Positions 23,696 to 32,229 are shown, numbered from the stretch's first letter. The stretch is DNA of 64,000 bases from Viridibacterium sediminicola (GCF_039631295.1 NZ_JBDIVE010000002.1:62001-126000), one strand, 5' to 3'. Made by a program: numbers and translations. Notes: generated by a model not told the origin, from the sequence alone.

Positions 23696-25087
23696 ATGAA
23701 AAATCCGCAACAGCATTGGATCAAACAGATCGCCGAAGCCAACAAACCCAGTTATCTGATGATTGCCGACCTCATCGCCGAGGACCTGCGCGTCGGGCGC
23801 TTGAGCCCACGCGACCAGTTACCCACGTTGCGCGAGCTCGCTCAGATGCTGGGCATCAACTACACGACCGCCGCACGCGGCTATGCCGAGGCGCGCAAGC
23901 GTGGCCTGATCGATACCCGTACGGGGTCCGGTACCTTTGCACTGGGCAGCAGCCCGACCCTGCCTTTGCGCGGCGGCAGTGGCGCCGAAATGACGATGAA
24001 TCTGCCACCGGAAATTGAAGACCCGGCCTTGCTGTCGCGTATCAGCGACAGCGCAGCTGCCGCGCTGCACGACTGCGACATCAATCTGCTGCTGCGCTAT
24101 CAGGATTTCGGTGGCACGCCGACCGACCGGCGGGTCGCCACCAAGTGGCTGCGTGAATTCATTCCCGATGCCGAGTGCGAAGAAATTCTCATCTGCCCCG
24201 GCATTCATAGCGCTCTGGCGGCGTTGATGTCATTGCTGGCGCGCCCCGGCGAGATGATCTGCGTCGAGTCGCTGACCTATCCAGGCATCAAGGCCATCGC
24301 CGCGCAACTGGGCGTCAAGCTGTTTGGCTTGCCGATGGATCATGGCGGGGTCAAAGTGCGCGCTTTTGAAGACGCCTGCAAGACGCTCTCACCCAAGGCG
24401 CTGTACCTCAATCCCACCATGCTCAACCCGACCACGCAAACCTTGGACCTGCAACGTCGCGAAGCCTTGGCTGACATCGCCCTGCATTACAGCATTCCGA
24501 TTATCGAAGACGACGCCTATGGCATGCTGCCAACGAAACCAGTTCCCGCGTTGGCCACACTCGCGCCAGCGCTGACCTATTACATCTCGGGCATGTCCAA
24601 GTGCTACGGCGCCGGCTTGCGCACCGCGTTCGTACGCTCACCCACGCCACGCCAAGCGCAGCGCCTAGCGGGCGCGCTACGCGCCACGACCGTGATGGCC
24701 TCACCCGTGACGACAGCCATCGCAACACGCGCCATCAACGACGGCACAGCACAGGCGGTGCTCACGGCGATCCGACAAGAATGCCAATCACGCCAGGCGC
24801 TGGCGGACGAACTGTTGGCAGGCTACGCCCACAGCAGCCACCCCGAGGGTTTTCATTTGTGGCTGCCCGTCGAGGAGAGCTGGAACGTGGTCGAATTCGC
24901 CTCCTACCTGCGCACACAAGGCGTAGGCGTCGTCGCCAGCGCGGCTTTCAGCACCGATGCCAACCCGCCCAACGCTGTTCGCATATGCCTGGGCGGCCCC
25001 GGTGGAAAATTTGCGTGCGAGACTGCGTTGCGATTGATTGCCGATACGCTGACGCATCCCCTGCATCCGCATGCAACCATGTTGTGA
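23696..25087 (+). CDS. MocR-type transcriptional regulator (GntR HTH + class I aminotransferase domain)
   Basis: A 463-residue regulator. The N-terminal winged helix of the GntR family (about residues 17-85) contains LIAEDLRVGRLSPRDQLPTLRELAQMLGINYTTAARGYAEARKRGLI. Residues 110-455 are a fold-type I aminotransferase domain with EDDAYG near residue 273 and the PLP lysine K302 in SGMSKCYGAG. MocR regulators bind PLP or PLP-amino-acid adducts as effectors. The start at 23696 is placed at MKNPQQHWIKQIAE. It is divergent from the Nit1C operon, and paired direct repeats lie before both, so it probably controls both. The effector is unknown. Confidence 0.92.
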   Translation: MKNPQQHWIKQIAEANKPSYLMIADLIAEDLRVGRLSPRDQLPTLRELAQMLGINYTTAARGYAEARKRGLIDTRTGSGTFALGSSPTLPLRGGSGAEMTMNLPPEIEDPALLSRISDSAAAALHDCDINLLLRYQDFGGTPTDRRVATKWLREFIPDAECEEILICPGIHSALAALMSLLARPGEMICVESLTYPGIKAIAAQLGVKLFGLPMDHGGVKVRAFEDACKTLSPKALYLNPTMLNPTTQTLDLQRREALADIALHYSIPIIEDDAYGMLPTKPVPALATLAPALTYYISGMSKCYGAGLRTAFVRSPTPRQAQRLAGALRATTVMASPVTTAIATRAINDGTAQAVLTAIRQECQSRQALADELLAGYAHSSHPEGFHLWLPVEESWNVVEFASYLRTQGVGVVASAAFSTDANPPNAVRICLGGPGGKFACETALRLIADTLTHPLHPHATML

Positions 25088-25107
25088 GAAGGGTTTAAAG
25101 CCTCAGT

Positions 25108-26184
25108 CTAGGGCGCCGCAACTTCGGTCGTGCAACGGCCTTCGTCAAACAAGGCCGCCAGACCACAGCTTGAGCCAAACATGCGCGTGCTGTTGTGCGC
25201 CACGCCGGGCACGATGAACAAGCGCTGCTTGAAAGCAGCGTCGCGCGGGAACTGCGCCGCGTAAGCAAAGTAGTAACGCCCGCGCTGCAAGCGCGAATCG
25301 CCCTGGGCTTCGCCCGCACAGCTTTTATCGAGCTGCGGGTGATGCGGATCCTTGTCCTCTTCGCCGAGCAGGTAGATCACATCATGCGCGAGATAGCGGC
25401 GCATCAGCGCGGCCGGATCCAGCGGCTTGCGTGCGTACGCCGGCAGATTCGCGCTCAAGCTGTACGGCCAGCGATCGACGCGCTCGCACTGGCTCGCATC
25501 CGCCGCCGCAAAGCCGCCAGCAGCCAGAGGCCGCAGATCATTGGCGTAAGCATAAGACGAGGGATTGGCCACCACGTAGCGCAGTCGCACGCCAGCCTGA
25601 TCGACCAAGGCGCTCCCCTGGCCGAACAAGGCGTAGCGCTGCAAGTATTGCCCGCCCGCCGAATGTCCGGCGAGGACGATGCTCTGCAAATTGGGGAACA
25701 GCTGGCGATCGAGCAGACGCGCAAAAATGGCGTCCATCACCGCGTAGGCACTCAGCGGCGCAGGCGCCTGCGCCTTGAAGCCGGCCTTCCAGTCATCGAC
25801 ACCCCAGCGCAGGGTCAGCTCGGGCAGCTGGTGGGCGGCGACATCCTCGGCGATCAGGAATTGCGGCGTGATGATGATTGCATCGTCCGCAGCGCTAGGC
25901 ACCTTGGCCGCGGCGCGCTCGCCGGCGAGCAAGTCATCGCGCGTGATGCCATGGACGACGATCAGCGCACGTCGAACCGCAGGCTGCGCTTGCGACCAGT
26001 CGCGACTGACATGGATCGGCAGCCGCCCCTGCCCCTCGCCAGCGCGCACATCCAGCCAGCCATCCTGAATCTTCGGCACCGCCTTGCGGGCGGCCGAACT
26101 GCCCGACTCCTGGGCCTGCGCGCCGGCAAGCCCGGTACACAGCAGCAGCGCTGTCAACGCGTATTTGATCAAGGCTTTTGCCAC
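25108..26184 (-). CDS. Exported alpha/beta hydrolase of unknown substrate
   Basis: A 358-residue protein starting at GTG 26184 with GAGGTG in front. Residues 1-24 (AKALIKYALTALLLCTGLAGAQA) form a signal peptide with an AQA cleavage motif, so it acts outside the cytoplasm. The hydrolase fold is shown by ALIVVHGITRDD, the nucleophile elbow LAGHSAGGQYLQRY (Ser) and a late His in VPGVAHNSTRM. YLLGEEDKDP probably supplies the acid. Four C-terminal Cys residues may form disulfides. It follows cheA by 100 bases on the same strand but is separated by a long palindrome, and it converges with the MocR gene. Confidence 0.82.
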   Translation of the reverse strand: MAKALIKYALTALLLCTGLAGAQAQESGSSAARKAVPKIQDGWLDVRAGEGQGRLPIHVSRDWSQAQPAVRRALIVVHGITRDDLLAGERAAAKVPSAADDAIIITPQFLIAEDVAAHQLPELTLRWGVDDWKAGFKAQAPAPLSAYAVMDAIFARLLDRQLFPNLQSIVLAGHSAGGQYLQRYALFGQGSALVDQAGVRLRYVVANPSSYAYANDLRPLAAGGFAAADASQCERVDRWPYSLSANLPAYARKPLDPAALMRRYLAHDVIYLLGEEDKDPHHPQLDKSCAGEAQGDSRLQRGRYYFAYAAQFPRDAAFKQRLFIVPGVAHNSTRMFGSSCGLAALFDEGRCTTEVAAP

Positions 26185-26223
26185 GCTCGCACCTCGTCGA
26201 TGAAAACGCGAGCCTAACAGAGC

Positions 26224-26259
26224 TGCCACGTGCCGCGTGCAAGGACGCGGCACGTGGCA
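26224..26259. repeat. 36-base near-perfect palindrome between cheA and the hydrolase gene
   Basis: Arms of 15 bases pair perfectly (26224-26238 with 26245-26259) around a 6-base loop. No T-tract follows on either strand. It may act as a transcription-slowing or mRNA-stabilising hairpin after cheA, or as a protein-binding site with two CACGTG cores. Confidence 0.6.
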
Positions 26260-26284
26260 ACAGACGAACGGGGATGCGGACCGA

Positions 26285-28696
26285 TCAGGCCGCGTTGGCC
26301 AGGGTGCGCCGTGCCATGCCCACCACCGCCGCCGCATCGACGATGCAGGCGACACGCCCGTCACCCATGATGGTGACACCGGCAACCCCGGCAACGCGGC
26401 GGTAATTGGCTTCCAGACTCTTGATCACCACCTGGTGCTGGGCATTGAGCTGTTCGACGAAGACCGCCGCCTTGACGCCGTCGCTCTCGATGATCACGAG
26501 AATGCCGTCGGTATGTGCCGGATCATTCCCCGGCACACCGAAAGCCTCACGCAAACTGAGAATGGGCAAATACTCGCCACGCACCCTGAGCAAGCACTCC
26601 TTGCCGGAGATACTCTTGATCATCGAGGCATCGGGCTGCAGCGACTCGACGATGGCGTCGAGCGGAATGATGTAACGCTCCTCGCCGACGCTCACCGACA
26701 TGCCATCAAGAATTGCCAGCGTCAGCGGCAGACGCACGGTGACGCGGGTACCAAGGCCGGCGGCGGAATCGATCTCGATACGGCCATTGAGCGCCATGAT
26801 GTTCTTGCGCACCACGTCCATGCCGACACCGCGACCGGAGACATCAGTCACCACATCAGCCGTCGAAAAGCCCGGCTCGAAGATCAGCATCCAGACATCC
26901 TGATCGCTCATGTTGTCACTGACGCGCAGACCACGTTCGCGGGCCTTGGCGAGAATCTTGTCGCGCCGCAGACCACCGCCATCGTCGGCCACTTCGATAA
27001 CCACATTGCCGCTCTGATGATAGGCACGCAGGGTCAGCGTGCCCTGCTCGGCCTTGCCGGCAGCCAGTCGCTCGGCCGGCGCTTCGATGCCGTGATCGAG
27101 ACTGTTGCGGACCAGGTGGGTCAGCGGATCGGCGATGCGTTCGACCAGGGTTTTGTCGAGTTCGGTATGTTCGCCGGTGAGGAGCAGCTGAACTTTCTTG
27201 TCGAGCTTTTGCGACAGATCGCGCACCACACGCGGAAAACGCGAGAACACCGTACTGATCGGCAACATGCGCACCGACATGACAGAAGCCTGCAGGTCGC
27301 GCGTATTGCGCGCCAGCTGGTTGAGATTATTGAGCAAGTCTTCGAACAGCACCGGATCCACGCCCGAGGCAGCCTGAGTCAGCATGGCCTGGGTAATCAC
27401 CAGCTCACCGACCAGATTGATCATCTGATCAAGCTTGCCGACGGCCACGCGGATCGAACCGGCATCCGTATTGGCGCTGGCAGCAGGCGTCGGTGCTGAG
27501 GCCTGGGGCGGCGTTGCGGGCGGCGTTGCGGCCGCGCTGGTGGGTGTGGCGATGGCGCGAAGCACGGCGGCCGGCGGTGGCACCTTGTCGGCATCGGCCG
27601 GCAGACTGCTGAGGTCGAAGAAGCCATAGCCGGCCTCCTGCTCACGCCGGATCGGCGCTGCAGCGCTCGGTGGCGTCAGCGGCTCGAAGAAACCGTAAGC
27701 CTCTTCTTTCTTGGGTAAGGGTTCGAAAAAGCCGTAGGCTTCTTCCTTCTTGCTCAGCGGCTCAAAGAAACCATATGCCTCTTCCGGTTTGGCGAGCGGC
27801 TCAAAGAAACCATAGGCGTCCTCTTTCGGCAGCACGGGCTCGAAAAAGCCGTAAGACTCCTCAGCCTTGGGCAAGGGTTCGAAGAAGCCGAATGCTTCCT
27901 CCGTGCTCGCCTTGCTCACACTGGCGGCACTCACATCAAAGAAGCCGTAAGCCGCCTCTTCCTGCGGCGCAGGTGCAGACGTATCTGCCTCGATGTGTGC
28001 CGGCGCGGATTCGCGGATGCACAGGGTCTCGGCATCGACGGTGTATTCGAGCAGCTTGTGCAGGGTGTCGGCATCAAGCTTGGTATGCAGCTGGATCTGG
28101 CTTGGCTCGCTGTCGCTGCCTGCACGCAGCACCGTCAGCTCCCCCTGCTCACGCAATTCGTTAAACAGGCTTTCGAGCAGGACAGCATGCCGATCGGGCA
28201 GACATTGCAACTGGAAATCGATCAGGAAACACGGCAGAGCGGGCTTGGCGTGTGAGGCACGCGGCGCTGCAGAGGCTGCCGACGGCGTACTGCTGGCCGC
28301 CATCGTCTCACCATTGAGCAAGGCTTCCAGGCGTGCGCGCACGGCGCGCGCCGCCTCATGATCGGCCACGCCCTGACCACGGTGTGCCGAGAGCAGGTTC
28401 TTGAGCACATCGCCGGCCTTGAGGCAGGCATCGACGATGGCGTCGGTCATCGCTTGCTGGCCGTTGCGCACGCGGTCGAGCAGGCTCTCCATGACATGGG
28501 TGACCTCGGTGAGGTCATCAAAGCCGAAGGTCGCACTGGAGCCCTTGATCGAATGGGCTGCGCGGAATACGGCGTTCACATCCTCCTCATCCGGTGCTGC
28601 GATATCCATCGCCACCAGCAAGGATTCCATGCTCGCCAGATGCTCGTCCGATTCCTCGAAGAACACCTGGTAGAACTGCGTCATGTCAATCGCCAT
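26285..28696 (-). CDS. cheA: Chemotaxis histidine kinase CheA with a YGFF-repeat linker
   Basis: An 803-residue CheA, central kinase of chemotaxis signalling to the flagellar motor. The P1 Hpt domain (about residues 1-125) has the phosphorylated His48 in AAHSIKGSS. A P2-like domain spans about 155-230. P3 dimerisation begins near 412. The P4 ATPase has the N box HLVRNSLDHGIEAP at about 527-540, DDGGGL and GRGVGMD. The P5 CheW-like domain covers about 660-800. Between P2 and P3 (residues 249-360) are eight copies of an acidic, aromatic motif ending YGFFEPL, followed by an Ala/Pro linker. cheY lies 54 bases upstream. No cheW follows in this window. Confidence 0.95.
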   Translation of the reverse strand: MAIDMTQFYQVFFEESDEHLASMESLLVAMDIAAPDEEDVNAVFRAAHSIKGSSATFGFDDLTEVTHVMESLLDRVRNGQQAMTDAIVDACLKAGDVLKNLLSAHRGQGVADHEAARAVRARLEALLNGETMAASSTPSAASAAPRASHAKPALPCFLIDFQLQCLPDRHAVLLESLFNELREQGELTVLRAGSDSEPSQIQLHTKLDADTLHKLLEYTVDAETLCIRESAPAHIEADTSAPAPQEEAAYGFFDVSAASVSKASTEEAFGFFEPLPKAEESYGFFEPVLPKEDAYGFFEPLAKPEEAYGFFEPLSKKEEAYGFFEPLPKKEEAYGFFEPLTPPSAAAPIRREQEAGYGFFDLSSLPADADKVPPPAAVLRAIATPTSAAATPPATPPQASAPTPAASANTDAGSIRVAVGKLDQMINLVGELVITQAMLTQAASGVDPVLFEDLLNNLNQLARNTRDLQASVMSVRMLPISTVFSRFPRVVRDLSQKLDKKVQLLLTGEHTELDKTLVERIADPLTHLVRNSLDHGIEAPAERLAAGKAEQGTLTLRAYHQSGNVVIEVADDGGGLRRDKILAKARERGLRVSDNMSDQDVWMLIFEPGFSTADVVTDVSGRGVGMDVVRKNIMALNGRIEIDSAAGLGTRVTVRLPLTLAILDGMSVSVGEERYIIPLDAIVESLQPDASMIKSISGKECLLRVRGEYLPILSLREAFGVPGNDPAHTDGILVIIESDGVKAAVFVEQLNAQHQVVIKSLEANYRRVAGVAGVTIMGDGRVACIVDAAAVVGMARRTLANAA
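27617..27952 (-). repeat. Eight YGFF(E/D)P repeats coded within cheA
   Basis: Residues 249-360 of CheA contain eight units, mostly EEAYGFFEPL spaced by about 13 residues with Lys/Pro between. Codons differ among copies (ggcttc/ggtttc, gaaccc/gagccg), which argues for selection on the peptide instead of a recent slip duplication. One unit has AFGFF and the outer two have YGFFD. Confidence 0.9.
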
Positions 28697-28750
28697 GCCA
28701 TACCCCTGAAGCGCGACAGATATTGGATTTCAGCACACGCAAGCCCGCAC

Positions 28751-29116
28751 TCAGCCGATGACCTTGCGCACCACTTCGATCAGCTTCTGCGGATCGAAGG
28801 GCTTGACCAACCAGCCGGTGGCCCCTGCCGCACGCCCCTGGGTCTTCATCGCATCCGAAGACTCGGTGGTGAGGATCAGGATTGGCGTAGTCTGATGACT
28901 GGGCAAACCACGCAGACTTTTGATCAAAGTGATGCCGTCCATGCGCGGCATGTTCTGGTCGGTGAGCACCAGATCGACCGCGCGCTGCTTGCATTTGTCG
29001 AGGCCATCCTGGCCATCGACCGCTTCGAGCACTTCGTAGCCTGCGCCTTTGAGGGTGAATGAGACCATCTGGCGAATGGATGCCGAATCGTCGACCGTCA
29101 GAACAGTTTTTGCCAT
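28751..29116 (-). CDS. cheY: CheY-like single-domain response regulator
   Basis: A 121-residue receiver domain. Acidic pair D9/D10 (TVDDSASIRQ), phospho-acceptor D53 (LVLTDQNMPRMDG), TTES switch Thr and K105 in GWLVKPFD are all present. The start at 29116 (MAKTVLTVDD) has a good GGAGG-like site, while a longer reading to 29179 begins in motB's end region. It lies between motB and cheA in the mot-che operon, so it is either the motor-binding CheY or a CheA-linked phosphate sink. Confidence 0.93.
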   Translation of the reverse strand: MAKTVLTVDDSASIRQMVSFTLKGAGYEVLEAVDGQDGLDKCKQRAVDLVLTDQNMPRMDGITLIKSLRGLPSHQTTPILILTTESSDAMKTQGRAAGATGWLVKPFDPQKLIEVVRKVIG

Positions 29117-29144
29117 ATTGCCTCCTGCGTAAATGCCATGTGTA

Positions 29145-30182
29145 TTACTTGATACGCGTTTTTTCGCGTGGTGCCTCACCGGCTACCACCGATGAGTCAG
29201 CCGAAGGCGACAGCGCCTGCGGCTCCGTTGTGTCGGGCGTTTGCCCTTCGTGCAGCAAGACATCTTCCGCACGCTTGTTGAGTACCACAATGCTGATCCG
29301 CCGGTTGGTCGGGCTGTAGGGATCATTGCGATCAAGCGGAATAGTGGCCGCCAGCCCCGTCACGCGGACGATCTTGTCACTCTCCAGGCCGCCCAGTACC
29401 AGCTCGCGCCGACATGCGTTGGCCCGATTGGCCGACAACTCCCAGTTGGTGAAGCCGGTGGCGCCACCGGGGAACTGCGCAGCATCGGTATGACCGGCAA
29501 TGCTCAGGCGATTGCCGAAGCGATTGAGTTCGGGCGCCAGCGCGCGCAGGATCTCGCGCGTGTAGGACTTGAGCTCGGCGCTGGCCGAGTCGAACATTGG
29601 CCGATTCTTCTCATCGACGATCTGCACACGCAAGCCGTCAGGTGTCATGTCGAGCAAGAGCTGGCGCTTGATCTGGCGCAGCGTCGGACTGGCCTCCACC
29701 ATCGCCTCGATGCGCGCCTTCAGCTCCTGCATCTTGCTGCGCTCGATGCGTTCGGCCTCGGCCGTCATCTGCAACTTCAAAGCCGCAGCCCCGTCGCTTT
29801 GCAGGAACTTGGTACTGTCCTTCTGCTGCATCTCGGGCGGCGTCACCATGACCTTGGCCGCCGAACGTTTTTCCTTGAAATTGGAATTGGCGACGTCACC
29901 GACAGCGCGAGTCAGATCTTTGCCGCCCCCCTCAATCGGGCTGGAGGCAGCACCTGTGCCACGCCCGCCGTTGAGCGAGAGCTTGAGCGGGCTCTGGAAG
30001 AAATCGGCAATCCCCTTGAGGTCACCCTGCGTGGTCGAGCCGAGCAGCCACATGAGCAGGAAGAAGGCCATCATTGCCGTCACGAAGTCGGCATAGGCGA
30101 TTTTCCATGCACCACCGTGCGCGCCGCCACCGCCCTTCTTGATGCGTTTGACGACGATGGGCTGCTGATTGTTATCCGCCAT
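29145..30182 (-). CDS. motB: Flagellar motor stator protein MotB
   Basis: A 345-residue proton-channel stator subunit. A short basic N-terminus precedes one membrane helix (about 27-48, WKIAYADFVTAMMAFFLLMWLLG) containing the proton-carrying D32. The plug and linker follow, then a C-terminal OmpA-like peptidoglycan-binding domain with LSIAGHTDAAQFPG, NWELSANRANACRREL and NRRISIVVL. It lies 27 bases after motA and 28 before cheY. Anchors the MotA ring to the cell wall. Confidence 0.97.
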   Translation of the reverse strand: MADNNQQPIVVKRIKKGGGGAHGGAWKIAYADFVTAMMAFFLLMWLLGSTTQGDLKGIADFFQSPLKLSLNGGRGTGAASSPIEGGGKDLTRAVGDVANSNFKEKRSAAKVMVTPPEMQQKDSTKFLQSDGAAALKLQMTAEAERIERSKMQELKARIEAMVEASPTLRQIKRQLLLDMTPDGLRVQIVDEKNRPMFDSASAELKSYTREILRALAPELNRFGNRLSIAGHTDAAQFPGGATGFTNWELSANRANACRRELVLGGLESDKIVRVTGLAATIPLDRNDPYSPTNRRISIVVLNKRAEDVLLHEGQTPDTTEPQALSPSADSSVVAGEAPREKTRIK

Positions 30183-30209
30183 GATCGGGTCTCAGAGTGC
30201 CGTGTCCGC

Positions 30210-31067
30210 TCACTTGCCCTTACGGCTCTTGATGTCCTCTTCCAGCTCGGCAAAGCCCGGGCGATCGGTTGAGAACAAGACCTTGCGGCCGAACTCCACG
30301 GCCACCTGCGGCGCATAGCCATTCATGCTGGCCAGCAATACCGTCTTCATGCACTGGTAGATCTTGCCTTCTTCTTCGCAGATCTGTTCGAGCTGACCGG
30401 CAATCGGCGCCACAAAACCGTATGAAATAAGGATACCGAGGAAGGTGCCGACCAGCGCACCGCCGATCATCTTGCCCAGCACTGCAGGCGGCTCACCCAC
30501 CGAGCCCATCACGTTCACCACGCCCATCACCGCGACGACGATACCGAAGGCCGGTGTCGCATCGCCCACCTTGGAGATGATGTGCGGTGCCTGGTGCGCC
30601 TCAAGGTGATGCGTTTCGATTTCGACATCCATCAGGTTCTCAAGCTCGAAGGCATTGAGATTGCCGCCCACCATCATGCGCAGATAGTCGGTCAGGAATT
30701 CCATCACGTGATGGTTGTGCTGCAGCTTGGGGTATTTGGAGAAGATGGCGCTGCTGTCGGGATTCTCGATGTCGCCTTCAATCGACATCAGGCCTTCCTT
30801 GCGCACCTTGGCGAGGATTTCGAACAGCATGGCCAGCAGGTCCATGTAGACCGCCTTGTTCAGACCGGAGCCCTTGAACACCTTGGGCAGTGCGCCAATC
30901 GTGCCCTTGATCGCCTTGATGCCATTGCCGGCAACAAAGCCGCCGATGGTCAGACCCACGATGGCGATGTACTCCATCGGCACCCACAAGGCCGCCAGAC
31001 TGCCGTGCACCGAGTAGGTTCCCAGTGCGGCCCCCAGAATGATGACGTAGCCAATAATCAGAAACAT
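30210..31067 (-). CDS. motA: Flagellar motor stator protein MotA
   Basis: A 285-residue inner-membrane stator protein that couples proton flow to torque. Membrane segments are near the N-terminus (FLIIGYVIILGAALGTY and WVPMEYIAIVGLTIGGFVAG) and around residues 165-220 (FGIVVAVMGVVNVMG, ALVGTFLGILISYGFVAPIAG). The cytoplasmic loop contains charged FLTDYLRMMV and ETHHLEAHQAP. A sigma-28 promoter is about 63 bases upstream, so motA starts a class III transcript with motB, cheY and cheA. Confidence 0.97.
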   Translation of the reverse strand: MFLIIGYVIILGAALGTYSVHGSLAALWVPMEYIAIVGLTIGGFVAGNGIKAIKGTIGALPKVFKGSGLNKAVYMDLLAMLFEILAKVRKEGLMSIEGDIENPDSSAIFSKYPKLQHNHHVMEFLTDYLRMMVGGNLNAFELENLMDVEIETHHLEAHQAPHIISKVGDATPAFGIVVAVMGVVNVMGSVGEPPAVLGKMIGGALVGTFLGILISYGFVAPIAGQLEQICEEEGKIYQCMKTVLLASMNGYAPQVAVEFGRKVLFSTDRPGFAELEEDIKSRKGK

Positions 31068-31129
31068 CGCTTCGACCCCACGAACAAGCAGCTACATCGG
31101 CTGAAATGATTGATCCAATCCCCTGTTGG

Positions 31130-31156
31130 GTATCGGCTCCACGCGCGCAAACTTAA
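31130..31156 (-). promoter_or_regulatory. Sigma-28 (FliA) promoter of the motA-motB-cheY-cheA operon
   Basis: On the minus strand TTAAGTTT, 11 bases, then GCCGATAC: a near-perfect match to TAAAGTTT-N11-GCCGATAA. The -10 ends 63 bases upstream of motA. Confidence 0.88.
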
Positions 31157-31242
31157 GGCACAAGCGCGGATCAATCGAATCGAGGCAGTGCTGATGGCAG
31201 GCCATGTGCTAGCCAGAGGCAGAAATGATGATCCGCGAACGG

Positions 31243-31276
31243 CAAAAAAAAACGCCGCCAGACATGCTGGCGGCGG
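31243..31276 (-). terminator. Intrinsic terminator after flhDC
   Basis: CGCCGCCAG pairs with CTGGCGGCG around a 5-base loop. On the minus strand it is followed by a run of about ten T. It ends the flhDC transcript about 70 bases after flhC and isolates it from the motA promoter. Confidence 0.88.
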
Positions 31277-31343
31277 CTAACTCCCTGCAACGCAGGAAGG
31301 AGGTCAGCGGTGAAACCGGTCGAATCGCTCGGGAAAACCCGGA

Positions 31344-31904
31344 TCAGACCGCGATTTGCAAACTGTCGCTAGCGGCCGAACGGCCTACTGCACGCTTACC
31401 CTTGCCGGCACGCGCCGGAATATGACAAAGACCGCAGACATAGCCTTGCGTCGGGTCGTAAGCGTGGGCCACAAAACCGCCGCCGCACTTGGTGCAGCAG
31501 GCCAGTTGCAGCATCTTGGCGTCGAAGAAGCGCACCAGAGTCCAGGCCCGGGTCAGGCTCAGCACCTGCTCCAGATCATTGGTCTCGGTGTGGTCGCGAT
31601 ACATGCGGAAGGCCTTGAGCGTGGCATCCAGGCCGCGCAACTCGGTATTGCGATTGATGAAACCGAGGAAGGACATGAACAGCGAGGCGTGCACGTTTTG
31701 CTGCCAGGGGATGAACCAGTCGGTCGAAAACGGCAACATGCCCTTGGGGGGCGATTCGCCACGAATTTCCTTGTACAGCTTGAGCAGGCGCTCACGCGAC
31801 AAACCGGTTTCGGATTCGAGCATCTGCATGCGCGCGCCCAGTTCGATCATGTTCATCGCCAGCTGGGTTTCGCGAGCATCCTGAACGAGACTTTTCATGC
31901 GCAT
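31344..31904 (-). CDS. flhC: Flagellar master regulator subunit FlhC
   Basis: A 186-residue partner of FlhD in the FlhD4C2 activator of flagellar class II genes. Conserved parts are LVQDARETQLAMNMIELGARMQML, ETGLSRERLLKLYKEI, PPKGMLPFSTDWFIPW, and the zinc site made by the Cys residues of CCTKCGGGFV and GYVCGLC. The ATG at 31904 is chosen for GAGGGG upstream; an ATG at 31898 is also possible. It begins 10 bases after flhD. Confidence 0.96.
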   Translation of the reverse strand: MRMKSLVQDARETQLAMNMIELGARMQMLESETGLSRERLLKLYKEIRGESPPKGMLPFSTDWFIPWQQNVHASLFMSFLGFINRNTELRGLDATLKAFRMYRDHTETNDLEQVLSLTRAWTLVRFFDAKMLQLACCTKCGGGFVAHAYDPTQGYVCGLCHIPARAGKGKRAVGRSAASDSLQIAV

Positions 31905-31914
31905 GGCAATCCCC

Positions 31915-32229
31915 TCAGGCGAGATGACCAACCGGCTGCGCAGCAGCGAGGATGGTGGCATGGATACGGGCGGCCTGATTGTCGCGATCATGATTAGACA
32001 ACAGGTTGAGCAACAGGACGTCGTCAAAACGGAACTGACACAGGAGCATGTCGCAGGCCGCCATACGCAGGATCTGACCCGGCGCCAGATTGCTGATCAG
32101 ATCGGCGACATCGCTACCAACGCCCAGCTTCATCATTGCGGCTTCGCGGTCAGCATTGAGCATCTGCTGGGCGAGCATGAGATAGGCAAGATTCAGGTCT
32201 CTGATCTCATCGTTGATATTTGCTGCCAT
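31915..32229 (-). CDS. flhD: Flagellar master regulator subunit FlhD
   Basis: A 104-residue protein with the FlhD pattern: INDEIRDLNLAYLMLAQQMLNADREAAMMKLG at the N-terminus and LAPGQILRMAACDMLLCQFRFDD in the middle. It forms the FlhD4C2 complex with FlhC and sits at the top of the flagellar cascade. First gene of the flhDC operon; an unusually A/T-rich stretch lies about 240-300 bases upstream. Confidence 0.95.
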   Translation of the reverse strand: MAANINDEIRDLNLAYLMLAQQMLNADREAAMMKLGVGSDVADLISNLAPGQILRMAACDMLLCQFRFDDVLLLNLLSNHDRDNQAARIHATILAAAQPVGHLA

